DNA of 64,000 nucleotides from NCBI RefSeq assembly GCF_050624435.1, contig NC_134546.1, positions 15,709,001-15,773,000 on the forward strand, in the 5' to 3' direction. The translations under genes and the position numbers were made by a program. Positions 1 to 10,890 of the stretch are shown here, one piece after another. Below the pieces are notes generated by a model. That model saw only the letters and a list, made by a program, of their open reading frames with translations. It had not been told where the DNA came from and searched no databases. Each line of letters begins with the position of its first letter. Positions within the stretch are counted from its first letter, which is position 1. This DNA comes from Tenrec ecaudatus. Its lineage: Eukaryota > Chordata > Mammalia > Afrosoricida > Tenrecidae.

Positions 1-38
1 ATTTATTCTCTTTGGTGCCTGAGATTCTTTCAACAGTC

Positions 39-40
<2 letters not shown>

Positions 41-105
<65 letters not shown>
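41..105. repeat. (GA)n microsatellite
   Basis: Uninterrupted AG dinucleotides over 65 nt at the window's left edge, probably in GKN3 intron 1. Confidence 0.97.
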
Positions 106-107
<2 letters not shown>

Positions 108-634
108 AAGATGAACTGCAAATAGCTGAGGAAGTACTACAGTCTGAGTAAAATACGTTTCAAAAAGAGGAATTTACAGGAGGTACAGGATGGAGAAAGT
201 ATCTCGAGGAAAGGAGAGCAGAGGGGTGTCAGGCTCCAGAAGGGGTGTCCAGGTGTTGAGAGAAGAGGAGAAGGGGAGGAAAGAGAAACATCACTGGACA
301 ATTTGGCCTAAGGATTGCCTGACCCTACATGCAGATCAAGTGACTGACCTGAACGTGTATTGCAGTGATCAGCAGTATATGTAGAATAAGCCATTGCCTT
401 GGTAGGAAACAAAAGATCTTTTCAGCCAATGACAAAACACTGCCTCTTGAGATGCCAGTGTACATCATCTGAACCGCACCGAATGACAACTTCCTGGATG
501 CACAATGGGTCACGGAAGGTGACAAACAATGAAAACCATATTATTTAAAGAGGATTGCAAATCCAGGCAGGGCTTCTGAGCTCACCTAAATTTAAGAGGG
601 GGGGCGGGTATGTAATGATTTGCTTGCATTTCAG

Positions 635-685
635 ATCGTGTCTTCCATTCTCTTGATTGTCCTAATGCCATCGATGGCCTTGATG
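635..685 (+). CDS. GKN3: GKN3 exon 2 (signal peptide)
   Basis: Starts after acceptor tgcatttcag and ends at donor GTGAGT. It has 17 codons, phase 0 at both ends; GKN1 and GKN2 have 18. The following intron is only 97 bp. Confidence 0.85.
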
Positions 686-3600
686 GTGAGTGAGTTCAAC
701 CTGTCTAGTCCCCCTTTTATCAAAAATATTTCAACTGTGATCATCACATGCAGCTTGCTCACTGCTTTGTGGTTTCATGCAGAACGCCAGTGACAGCCGT
801 GTGCTGGATGGGTCTTTTGGAACCCAAAGTGTCCATGTCAGTGCCTTCCGAGGTGTGGTCAGCATCCGGGACAGCAACCTCCTGAGTGAATGGCATGGAA
901 TCCTGGACTACAAAAATGTAAGCTGTGAGATGCGTTTGTGACAAGGCCAAAGAAAACGGTCTACATGTGCTTGCTTTCGATCTACGTCTGTGATGGGTCT
1001 CGAGGCGAGGGGACAGCTTCCTACCATGGCAGCAACTGCTTGGTAAGCGGAGAGCAGGAGGAACTTCTCCGGTGGGAAAGGATCCCTGATCTTGCATTCT
1101 TGCGACTTGTAGGCTACCAAAGACCTGCCCCGCCCGCCTGCCCAGCCCAAATAAGAAAACCTTTTAAGAGCCTCCTTGTGTGTCATCAGTATAGGTTGTA
1201 GAAATGGGATTGCCTTGACCTTAGAAATCTTACTTTAACTTGCTTACCTCCTCAGATAATAAGACCTAGTAGAAAAATGTAAGATCGGGTAGCATGATTG
1301 TATGTCTCCCCGTGGCACTCGTATGACTCTGTATGACTACATAGCTCTCGCTTGGCTGTTGTGGACGCCTGTTTCCTCATCGGCAAAATACCATCGATAG
1401 CTGTCTCTCCAACAGGATTCACAGAGGATTCAATGAAGCAAAGGCCCAGTTGCTTCCCTTTGCCTTACAAGGCCCCTCGGGTCCAGCCCCTGTTAGTTGG
1501 AAGCCATTTGCCTCCCCTTCATTTCTTCTCTTTGTTGCACCTTCTGAATGGACCCCTCAAACACAGAGCGCTCCCTGCTCGTGCTTGTACCTGCCAGGGT
1601 CTTCTCCCGAACACCAGGTCTCCCTCGCTCCCTCTTCACTGACCAGGCTCGTGATTTCTGCCGGGAGCTCTAAGGCCTCTTCAAGCACACAGAGCCTAGT
1701 GATTTTGAACTTTGTGGTAAAACAAGGATGGCTTTCTTTGACCAACATGGTCCACGGAAGCCTAGTGGAGAGAACCAAAGAAGTGAGGGCAGCTCTGGGT
1801 GGAGGAGGGTGATTTGGGCAAGGTGCCCTTGGGCACGTCAGACCCCGCTGGAGAACCACTGCTCTCGTCAAAAGCGGAGAGGACAAATGGCCCCAAAGAC
1901 AGACAGACCCAGCATCACATGGAAGGGGGCGGCCCGTAGCAAGGTGGCCAAGAACAGACCCGGATCTAGAATCTGAGGCTAGAGGTCCTGAGTCTTTGTA
2001 TCCTCAGAGAGGACTTTATACATTGCAGGACACGTTCACAAGCAGTAAACAGCTTGTCCATTCACCTTTCTGACAACTCCATGGTAAAGGGCCAATAGTC
2101 TTAGCTCTCATGTGTCTAAGCAAATCAGCTTAGCACCAGACCATGATGGCCGATGCATGGCAGAACAGAACCAGAAGGTCCATGAAAAGATGGTGCCAGA
2201 GCTGGCCCCTGGCTTGGACTCCCACCAGCTTGTGATTGGTGCGCAGGGTCCTGGGGAATTGGGTAGCAGAGGCAGTATACCAGGGACCCTCGGGAGCAGC
2301 AGGGCTGTGTGTGGTGCCAGTCTTGATCCCCACGCATTGCCCTGGACCCCAAGGCAGCACCCTGATCTGCTTAGTGGAAACAACACTGAGCAACAGAAAA
2401 TGGGAGTCCATTCATATTTTGATGGAGTGAATAAAATGTTTCTGCTGTGTTGCTTTAAGGCTCTCTTGGCAGCTAGGCTGTTTAGTAAGATGGCCTGTGT
2501 CCTGGCCAAGATGGATCAAGCTGCCTTCCCGACTTTGGATGAAATGATCCGAGCCCTGGACCAAAAGGTAAGAGAGACAGCCCCCTGAGGTCCCCGCCAC
2601 CCTGGGTGTTTTCCAGTTCTGCATCCCAATCTTCCAGGACAATGCTTTGCACCCAAGAATACTTAGCTCATGATCCTCTTTCATGCCCAGGAAATAGCAC
2701 CACCTCACAAACAACCCCAAGACCAGCCAGTGGCTCATTAAGTCAAACCACATTTTAATCAGTAAAGCTATATAAGTGATATCATTTTGTTGTTGTCCAG
2801 GAAGAGTTGAGGTATACGTGAAGGATATAAGTTGTTGAATATAAACAATAGAGTGAATTAACCAACCATTGCATCTCCACGCCACTCTTCTCCTCCTCCC
2901 CCAGTACCACCAGAGACAAGGCATACCTCCGCTACCCCAAAATATCTCCAAATCAAAGCTGTCTTTGATTTGGTTCCAACTCGTGGCAACCCCAGGTATG
3001 ATGGAGTAGAACTGTGCTCCACGGACTTTTCAATGGCTGACGTTTCCTGAAGCAGATTGCAAGGCCATTCATCCAAGGTGCCTCCGTGTAGACTTGAACC
3101 ACATCCTTCTAAGCCTGTTTTCCATTGATGCCACACAGGCACTCCCAAGTGAAGCTCAAGCCTCCTGGTACTCCCTCTCAGCCCGTCCAACAACAATAGC
3201 CAAATACACTTAAAGCCAGCAGGGGCCTTTGAAAGTCATTGAAATCTGCTCACAGTTTATGTGGACAGGACTGTTGTCCACGGAGTCCAGGAAGGCTACT
3301 GGCTTTGGGGGGAAAGTACTGCTCAGGCCATAAAAATAAAGCATGTGATTTTATTTTTCAAGAGAAAAAAAACCCCAGAAAGTGTCCGCATGGAAGAAGC
3401 ACGCCAGGCTGTGCGATCCAAGGATGATAAATAATATCCAAATCTAAAGGAGGGGATGGTTTCAAAGGTGAAATGGCAAACGCCTGGTTTTTAAAAGACT
3501 GTGGGTGTGGGTGACAGTGGAAGCCAAAATCCATGTGTAAGATCCACACAGATTACGCCTCCACTGACGTCCCTCTGACTATACTCGAAGGATGTGAATC

Positions 3601-6576
3601 CTCATTATCAGGCAAAGAGTATTATAGAGATGGTCATACTAGATTAAAATGTTAACACCCTGTTTGAATGGTCACAGCATAGCATCTGATTTGACCCCCT
3701 TTGGGCACATCTAAAAATTTTATTAGTTAAAAAATAAGCATGAAGGGGAAAGACATGGGATGGAGTCTCCCATGAGTCCTCTCTGAACACAGACCAGAGA
3801 TGTGAGAAGCCTAGCGATCATACAGAACACATTGGAAAGTGGATTATGACAGATGTAACTAGGTTAAAATCTAACGCCTTAGTATTTGATCTCCCTGTTG
3901 ACCCATCTTAAAGTTGCTCTAGCTTTTAATCCTTTCTGGTGTGTTTGCCATTCTATTCTGTTAGTGGCGTTAGCTTTTTTGACTCTTGGTTTTGTATTTC
4001 TGTGTGTTTTTCGGTATGCAACCCCAGGATGGGTGTGTCTTTAGAGACAATAGTATGACAAGAGAGCTTGGGAATGGTGGGGATACAGCGGGGGAAGAAC
4101 ACAAATAGCAAGGAGGATAAGAAAAAAGAAAATGTTCTAAAATTGGTGCTAGCGATGATTGCACAAGACTTCTTAATATGACTGAACTATTGAATGGTAT
4201 GATAGGTGGACTGTGTCCTAGTAAAACTGTCTATAGAAAAAGAAAATATTCCACTCATCGGGTTTACCAAGTGGAAGAAATGTAGATGCAACAAAGGATA
4301 TTGAACTCCTTCTCTGTTGCCATTAGGAAGAGATGGGGAAAGCGCAGGGGTGGGGGTGGGGGGCAGGTTTGGAAGAGTTGAGGAGTTAAAAAAGGCCAAG
4401 GAGATCTCGACTAAAAAAGAGGCCCAGGGGAAGACCCAACTAGGTTTTTCTGGAGCCATGTCGTCATCTTGTGTCCAGATAAGATGTGGCTGCTAGAGGT
4501 CAAACTTGGGGACAAGTTTAGGTTCACAATTATTTTAGTCAATCCAGTCCCTCGCATGTCCGGACGTAGGCCAGGTTCTTCACTAGCTAGAGCTGCTTTA
4601 AGAGAAAGATCACGTATGGGTATCCGTAAAGAACAGAAGTGTGTTTTCTCATGATTCCAGAGGATAGAAGTCCACATTCAGGGTGTGGCCTCCAGGAGAA
4701 GATCCTCTTTTGTCTATTTCAGTTTCTGGTGGCCAGAAATTCTTGGAGTTCAAGGTCTTGTAGCTTCATCGACCACATCTTCATCAGACAGTCTGCTTAT
4801 ACCAGTTCACGTACATATTTCTCTGTTGCTGGTGCTCTTGTATAACTCAGTAGTTTGGGGGCTTAGGGTCTCACCCAGTGGTTCTCAACCTTCCTAATGC
4901 CATGACCCTTTCCTACAGTTCCTCAAGTTGTGGTGACCCCCCAGCCATAAAATTATTTTCGTTGCTACTTCATCACTGTAATTTTGCTCCTGTCATGAAT
5001 CGGGTGACCTCTGTGAAAGGGGTCTCGACCCACAGGTTGAGAACCGGTGCTTTAGCCTATATTGATATGGCCTTCATGAATTGATTGCATTGCATTAGAT
5101 TGCATTATGGGAAATGATTACGTAATGTTAGCTTAGAACATATCCACAGTTATAGGAACTAGGATTCCAACACATATTTGGGGGAGAATATAACTCAACC
5201 CATAAGAGCTAGGTTCCCTGGTCTACATTCTTGCTGTATCATGTCTATATCTATCTCACCGTTTTGATGTGCCACCTCTTACAGGACTTACAACAATACC
5301 CCTCCACTCGAGGCCTGACCTACACGGTTTTACCCAGCCGGGTCAAGAACTTGGCCCAGTATGGAACGCCCATCAAGGACCTATGCAGAGCAGTCCCCAC
5401 CTACTTTGCCAAGCAACAGAAAGAAGGTGTGTTGACTACTTCACTAGCAAGCCCAATCCGGGATGAGCTAGAAGGAGCAGTACTATTTGTAAGGCGCTCC
5501 CAATTCTAATGAGAGGGTTCAGGTCAGTGTCATTTCTTTATCCCTGTCTATGAACACCATTAGACCTGGAACACATTGTCCCGTGGAGTCAAAGGTCATC
5601 TTTTGACATGCAGCTCCCTGAGGTTAATACCAGAAGGTCGAAGGGCAGTTCATCTTGACAGTGGAAGTTCAGAGTCAGTGACTACCTTCACTTGACCTTT
5701 CATCAGCACTGTACCCGGCACCCCAAAATTAGCCATCTGTTGTTGCTTTGGGGTCCTCCTTACTCTTCTTTGTCATGATGCCAGAAATACTGAGTTTGAA
5801 ATCCTCGTGCTCTGAAACCATTCTTGGTCAGGAGTATTCCAGAGGTTGGGACACTTACCGGAAGTATGTGGGAGGGTTGGTGGAAAGCTTGGAAAACATT
5901 GTCAGGGAAGACTTCGAGATTTGCTGCCATTCTAGAAAGTGCCTTCCCATTAGAGCAGTGGTTCTCAACCTTCCTAATGCTGAGACCTTTTAATACAGGC
6001 CCTCGTGTTGTGGTGACCACCCCCAACCATCACATTATTTTCGTTGATACTTCATAACTGTAATTTTGCTCCTGATATGAATCGGGCATCCCTTGTTAAA
6101 GGGCTGTTTGACTCCCAAAGGGGTCGTGACCCACAGGTTGAGAACCGCTACACTAGACTATTGTTAGCCACTTACTTTCATCTTAGTATAAATTAGCCCA
6201 GCCTTCGTTATACTGGGAGGATCCAACAGGAAATCAGGGCGAACCTGAAGGGAATCTAAGGGATGACTTAAGGGTCAGTGAAATAAATAGAAGGAAATGT
6301 GAAGGTCCGCATTGCAGGGACGGAGGGATCTTTATTTTAGACCCTTCGTCTTTTGCTAGTAGAGTTAAAGTGAGCCCAACATCTGGTGTAAGTGCAGCTG
6401 TATAATGCACCCCTTTGACTCTGGGGTCCTAAGGAAATGAAGGGATTGCCTCTTTATAATTTATTCTCTTTCTTCTTCAAGGTGTGGCACTGGCAGTTGA
6501 CCCCGACTCTTGCTTCGAAATCCAAATTCTGTCCTTTATGGGGATTGCCATCTGTGGTGAGATCCCCGGGCTCTGA
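635..6576 (+). CDS. GKN3: Gastrokine-3, partial gene (coding exons 2-6 of 6)
   Basis: Secreted BRICHOS-domain gastrokine; in mouse (Gkn3, 'blottin') it is made by gastric mucous neck cells. Coding exons seen: 635-685, 783-917, 2460-2567, 5285-5426 and 6482-6576, with phases 0,0,0,1 between them, matching GKN1 and GKN2 in this window. They give 176 residues ending in a TGA stop. Exon 2 is a hydrophobic signal peptide ([17 protein letters not shown]). Exon 3 opens with an N-A-S glycosylation sequon. The BRICHOS cysteines are present: MAC in exon 4, DLC in exon 5, and two in exon 6 spaced 14 apart as in the paralogues. All introns are GT-AG. The first exon (about 4 codons) was not found; introns 1 of GKN1 and GKN2 exceed 2 kb, so it probably lies left of the window. 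There is no frameshift or stop, unlike the human locus, which is mostly non-functional. The paralogue identity rests on gene order, reading frame and recollection of mouse Gkn3. Confidence 0.85.
783..917 (+). CDS. GKN3: GKN3 exon 3
   Basis: Acceptor tttcatgcag, donor GTAAGC; 45 codons, phase 0 at both ends. The [16 protein letters not shown] stretch aligns with GQQSVSVNNEHNVANV of GKN1. Confidence 0.87.
918..2459 (+). other. GKN3 intron 3, no recognised repeat
   Basis: About 1.5 kb of apparently unique sequence. Open frames here (for example 2112-2588) run into exon 4 by chance. I see no further exon. Confidence 0.6.
2460..2567 (+). CDS. GKN3: GKN3 exon 4 (start of BRICHOS core)
   Basis: Acceptor gttgctttaag, donor GTAAGA; 36 codons, phase 0. 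[16 protein letters not shown] matches the ATRLFAKKVCIVHRMN block of GKN1, including the first BRICHOS cysteine. Confidence 0.88.
2950..3160 (-). mobile_element. AfroSINE-like SINE, type B
   Basis: In GKN3 intron 4. Diverged copy with the ttggttccaactcgtggcaa block of the second AfroSINE-like subtype (head on the minus strand). Confidence 0.6.
3165..4875 (+). other. GKN3 intron 4, mostly unassigned
   Basis: No exon seen. About 3690-4245 has the look of a decayed LINE 3' end (ending ttggtgctagcgatgattgc and on), but I cannot place its family. Confidence 0.4.
4876..5049 (-). mobile_element. SPIN-type non-autonomous hAT element (MITE), short copy
   Basis: Ends are the inverted-repeat termini cagtggttctcaacc and ggttgagaaccggtg. 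Internal sequence matches the SPIN/URR1 family. Lies in GKN3 intron 4, about 235 nt before exon 5. Middle part deleted; no clear target duplication. Confidence 0.85.
5285..5426 (+). CDS. GKN3: GKN3 exon 5
   Basis: Acceptor ctcttacag, donor GTGTGT; 47 codons plus 1 nt (phase 1). [13 protein letters not shown] and [11 protein letters not shown] match YSVNPNQVTDL and TTMCKNVPTYT of GKN1, including the second BRICHOS cysteine. Confidence 0.9.
5956..6150 (-). mobile_element. SPIN-type non-autonomous hAT element
   Basis: Terminal inverted repeats cagtggttctcaacc / ggttgagaaccgcta. Flanks cattagag and cactagac match at 6 of 8 positions, as expected of an old 8-bp hAT target duplication with a TAGA core. 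In GKN3 intron 5. Confidence 0.88.
6482..6576 (+). CDS. GKN3: GKN3 exon 6 (C terminus and stop)
   Basis: Acceptor tcttcttcaag; phase 1 in. Encodes the last 31 residues with the split glycine, ending [12 protein letters not shown] and TGA. The two cysteines are 14 residues apart, as in GKN1 and GKN2. Confidence 0.85.
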
Positions 6577-6773
6577 ACCTCCAAGTTGGTCGCATGGAGA
6601 ATGGACTCACCTAGACTAGGCTGTCATCCTGGAGCTGGCCCTGGGGGGCCCAGCCCTCACTCTACAGAGAGGACACAGCTCATTCAAGCCTCCACCTTCT
6701 GCCTTCTGACCAATACCCAGCCCCAGCGTTGTAATCAGGAAAGTAGAGTGCATTTCTCCCCCTGGGCTAGAAC

Positions 6774-6779
6774 AATAAA
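6774..6779 (+). promoter_or_regulatory. GKN3: GKN3 polyadenylation signal AATAAA
   Basis: Canonical AATAAA about 200 nt after the GKN3 stop codon, followed by a pyrimidine/GT-rich stretch. It implies a 3' UTR of about 220 nt. Confidence 0.7.
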
Positions 6780-7063
6780 ACTTCCTCTTGCCTCACCAAT
6801 CTAACAGATGTTACATTGGACTCTCCCCGTCTACACAGTCCCCTCACAAGTTAAAGTACCACGATCAGCCCAGAGCATCACACACCAGCATGAGGCCCAG
6901 AGGGAATTGCCTCTCCTAGGACCTCTCATTCCGAAAGGCCTCCCTTCAGGAGTTCCTTGGCAATTTTTGCTAAAAGAAAACCTTCAAAAATAAATGAAAA
7001 GACACTAACAAGGACACTGAGGTAAGCTGTCTGGTCTGAGACCACATCTCTGCAAATTGGTGC

Positions 7064-7560
7064 TGTGTTAGTCTGGGTACATTAGAGAAAAAAATTCACA
7101 GAAACCCACATGTATAAGAGAGCATTGCACATGAAGGGTAAGTGCACATCAAGAAAAGCATCCCAGCCCAGTGCTGCCCAAGCCCACAAGTCCAACATTA
7201 ACCCATAGTCTGACACCAATCCACAAAGTCCTCCTCCATCCCACAAAACACATGCAATGATGTCAACTGCAGGAGGAAAGCTGAATCAGTGAGAGAGTAA
7301 GCATCTCCACACTGGCAGGGGTCTCCACAGGGCTGCTCCAGCACCCAGGTAGGTCCATGTGGCTTCTCCTTAGGGATGCCTCACAGGAAGTGAGCCTTGC
7401 CAGCTGACGGAGGGAACTGGCTAAGGCAGCTGCACCCTGGTCCAACCATCACAAAGCAAGAGACTCGAGAACTAGAAAGGCGAGGCTCACCAAACCATTT
7501 ATCCCTCTGCCCTTCAATTAACCCTTCATGTGTTTATTGGCCAGGTTGGCACAATAAACT
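7064..7560 (+). repeat. Unclassified ~500-bp interspersed repeat, copy 1
   Basis: Begins gtgttagtctgggtacatta and ends near ggttggcacaataaactaac. The same start and end blocks occur near 35042, 57450 and, inverted, near 52850. Confidence 0.6.
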
Positions 7561-7762
7561 AACTACCTCTGGTGCTCAGATTCCAAGGAAATCTGTCCTC
7601 GTGGGAAATGTCTGAGAGAGATCCAAATGAAACAAGGCAGATCCACCAAGTTGTCCTGGACCAACCCCTTCGTCATAGCCCGTAGGCACACCTTTCCAGT
7701 ATAAATTGATAAGGGGCCTGGATTCCCTACCACTGGTTCTTTCATGGCCCATTCCTATCTCG

Positions 7763-7997
7763 GGGGAGGTGGCTGTGTGGCTCATTTGACTATTAACCTG
7801 CAGGTTGGCAGTTAACCTCAACTATTAACCTGCAGGTTGGCAGTTCAAGCACACTCTGAGGCACCGTCGAAGGTAGACCTGGCGAGCTGCTTCCATAAAG
7901 ACGATGGACAAGGGAACCCTAGACAGCATTTCAATGCTCTAACATCCCATGCATTGCAATCAGGACAACAATGAGCTGGGTCTGGTTTTGAACTGCT
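7763..7997 (+). mobile_element. AfroSINE-like SINE, type B, with internal tandem duplication
   Basis: The tRNA-like head carries a 25-bp unit (7789-7813 and 7821-7845) repeated around its B-box region. The body includes tggcgagctgcttccataaa. Confidence 0.65.
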
Positions 7998-8787
7998 CAC
8001 CCCTAGATCTGGTAGGGACAGAGCCTACTCAAAGCGTACAGGACACCCTTAGCTTCCTTGCCTCAGTCACATGAATAGAGCGAAAGGATTATGGGACATA
8101 CACCTGACACTACCCACAGAAGGTCCTGTGGGAGTTTGGGGTGCTTTAAATTAAGACAGCACTGATTGGGGGAGCTGTAGAGTGGATTTCGAGTGGTGGG
8201 GCACTGAATAAGAGAGGCCACTACTGGTGGCCCAGCCTGCAGAAGGGGTAGCTCTACTGAGTCAAGTAGTAAGCAGTCTGGTTATCAGCCACCAGGAAGG
8301 GATGGAATTATGTAAGAAAGGCCTCTGATCAAGCTTTGACTGGGCTTCAACAGAGTATGATTAGGCAAGCCAGAGGCCCTGAACCTATACATTTGGCCAC
8401 ATGAAGCTCTTCAAGGGCAAGGCCTTTGGATATATGCATACAGCCAGATGTTGGCTCGCAGAAGTGGATATTACAAGCTTTTCTCTCAAAAATTGTTCCC
8501 TCATGATCCCAAAATGGCAGGTATACCTCCTAACCACAGCATCCTGTGCACCTGAAAGGAAAGCACAACAGGAAAAAGGCAAAGGGCAACATTCTGTGCC
8601 ATCTAAGTCTGTTCATTTTCATTAGAAAAGAACAAAAAAACGTTGTTGAAAGACCCACTTAGCAGACTTCCTCTTACACCCCATTGGTCAGTCAACTCAT
8701 TGGGCAACTGAAGACCAGTTACAGGACAGAGAAAGTGAGATTGTCTCATTTTCTTAAGGAGAATAGGGTTGATTTAGATAGGCTTTT

Positions 8788-9631
8788 CTTTTTTTAAATC
8801 ACTTTATTAGGGGCTCATACAACTCTTATCACAATCCATACATACATCAATTGTGTAAAGCACATCTGTACATTCATTGCCCTCATCATTCTCAAAACAT
8901 TTCCTCTCCACCTAAGCCCCTAGCATCAGCTTCTCATTTTCCCTCCCCGCTCCCCCCTCCCTCATGAACCCTTGATAATTTATAAATTATTATTTTGTCA
9001 TATCTTACACTGTCCGATGTCTCCCTTCACCCACTTTTCTGTTATCCATCATCCCCCAGGGAGGAGGTTATATGTAGATCCTTGTAATCAGTTTCCCCCT
9101 TTCCAACCCACCTTCCCTCCACCCTTCTGGTATCGCCACGCTCACCACTGGTCCTGAAGGGATCATCCACCCTCGATTCCCTGTGTTTCCAATTCCAATC
9201 TATACCAGTGTACATCCTCTGGTCTAGGGAGATTTGTAAGGTAGAATTGGGATCATGATAGTTGTGGGGGTTAGGGGGGGAAGCATTTAGGAACTAGAGG
9301 AAAGTTGTATGTTTCATCATTGTTACATCATACCCTGACTGGCTTGTCTCCTCCCTGTAACCTTTCCATAAGCGAATGTCCAATTGCCTACAGATGGGCT
9401 TTGGGTTTCCACTCCACACTCCCCCTCATTCACAACGATATGATTTTTTGTTCTGATGATGCCTGATACCTGATCCCTTCAACACCTCATGATTGCACAG
9501 GCTAGTGTGCTTCTTCCATGCGGGTTTTGTTGCTTCTGAGCTAGATGTTTCCATGCGGGTTTTGTTGCTTCAAGCCTTTAAGACCCAGATGCTATATCTT
9601 TTGATATCCGGGCACCATCAGCTTTCTTCAC
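8788..9631 (-). mobile_element. LINE 3' end (young L1-like family), 5'-truncated
   Basis: About 844 bp on the minus strand, starting from its A-tail (T-run at 8788) and ending at a 5' truncation. Flanked by a perfect 18-bp duplication, tgatttagataggctttt, at 8770-8787 and 9632-9649, the footprint of target-primed insertion. The body has a G-rich purine tract on the sense strand, usual in L1 3' UTRs. The family recurs in this window; the L1 assignment is inference. Confidence 0.85.
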
Positions 9632-9771
9632 TGATTTAGATAGGCTTTTGCAGCCTTAGCATTACTAACAATTGGGACCAGAAAAGTCTTTGTCATAGGG
9701 GTTGTCCTAGGCATTGAAGGATGTTAACTGTAGCCTTGGTCTTAGTCACAAGATGTCAAAGGTGCACATGA

Positions 9772-9794
9772 ACACACACACACACACACACACA
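9772..9794. repeat. (CA)n microsatellite
   Basis: About 11 AC units. Confidence 0.95.
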
Positions 9795-10360
9795 GTTGTG
9801 ACCACCAAAACTGTCTTCCATCATAGCAAAATGTCTCCAGATGGGAGAGGGAAAAAATCACACTCTAATCATAACCACTGATTTAGGACAATCCTGTTGA
9901 ATCCCCTAGAACTAAAGCAAGGATAATTTTCCCTGAAGCTAAATTGACTTAAGCAGTCACTAAAACAAATTAGAGGTCTGTTACCAGGAAGGTAGAAGCA
10001 AGCAACAGTTATGAGGCAATCTGGGTCATTCTGCACCACAGAGTATTAGCCAACTCTGAACAGCAGCAGATGAGTGAACCTCTATGGCTCTGCCCTCCAG
10101 TCCAATGCAGACATCAGACAGAAAGAGCCACAAGGCCAGTTGGTATATTTCAGTGTGAGAGTCGCTATCAGGTGCTATAAACAATACATGGTGGCAGCCG
10201 TAGTGTGTTCTTATTTCATTATTAACTTTGGCTCCTGGTTAAAACAATACACCGACAAGTGGTCTCACCCACAGGTTCCCAGTCTAGTCATACGCACTGT
10301 AAGGACGCACTGACAGGATGCCTTCATCTGCAGGGCTACTCAAGGGGAACATGGCAGTCT

Positions 10361-10585
10361 GGGGCCAGCCCTTTCCTGGTGGCAGACTGAGTTACTCAAT
10401 GGGTTGCTATCCTCAAGGTTAGCAGTTCAAAACCACCAGCTGCTCTCAGGGAGAAGTATGAGACATTCTGCTTCTATAAGATTTATAGTCTCTGAAACCC
10501 ACCAGAGCAGTTCTACTCTGTTCTAGAGGATCACTGTGAGTTAGAACGACTTGATGGAAGTGCACTGAGAAACCTTTCCCAGTGA
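10361..10585 (+). mobile_element. AfroSINE-like SINE, type A
   Basis: Head with tcctggtggcagactgag, B-box-like gttagcagttcaaaacc, and end tgagttagaacgacttgatg. Confidence 0.75.
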
Positions 10586-10731
10586 ATTAGGTGTGATTTT
10601 TCTGGCAAGAGAGTCAGGAATGTTCAAGTAAACTGTGATGGTATCACCACTGTGTATCACTAAGAAGCCTGTGTGGCAAATAGCTAGGAAAGCAAATCCT
10701 CACCAAAGTTCCTGCCCTTCAGTCCTAGCAT

Positions 10732-10890
10732 CCCTGTAGGATGGGGTAGGACTGCCCCTCTGAGTTGGTAACTCTTAATGGGAGTAGGAAGCACCATTTT
10801 TCCACCATGGAGTTACCAGTGGTTTTAAACTGCTGACATTGGAGTTAGAAGCCCAACTTATAACCACGATGCAACCAGAGCTCCTTAACC
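10732..10890 (-). mobile_element. AfroSINE-like SINE, type A
   Basis: Inverted copy ending caaccagagctcc. Diverged. Confidence 0.65.

Noticed and set aside
190-384. ATG-GAG-AAA followed by GTATCT as GKN3 exon 1
   Set aside because: Gives three codons instead of four, a weak donor and no TATA box upstream; introns 1 of both paralogues exceed 2 kb, so the real exon is probably outside the window.
2112-2588. 158-residue continuous frame through GKN3 exon 4
   Set aside because: Only the part from 2460 to 2567 matches gastrokines; a good acceptor and donor bound that part, and the rest is intron.
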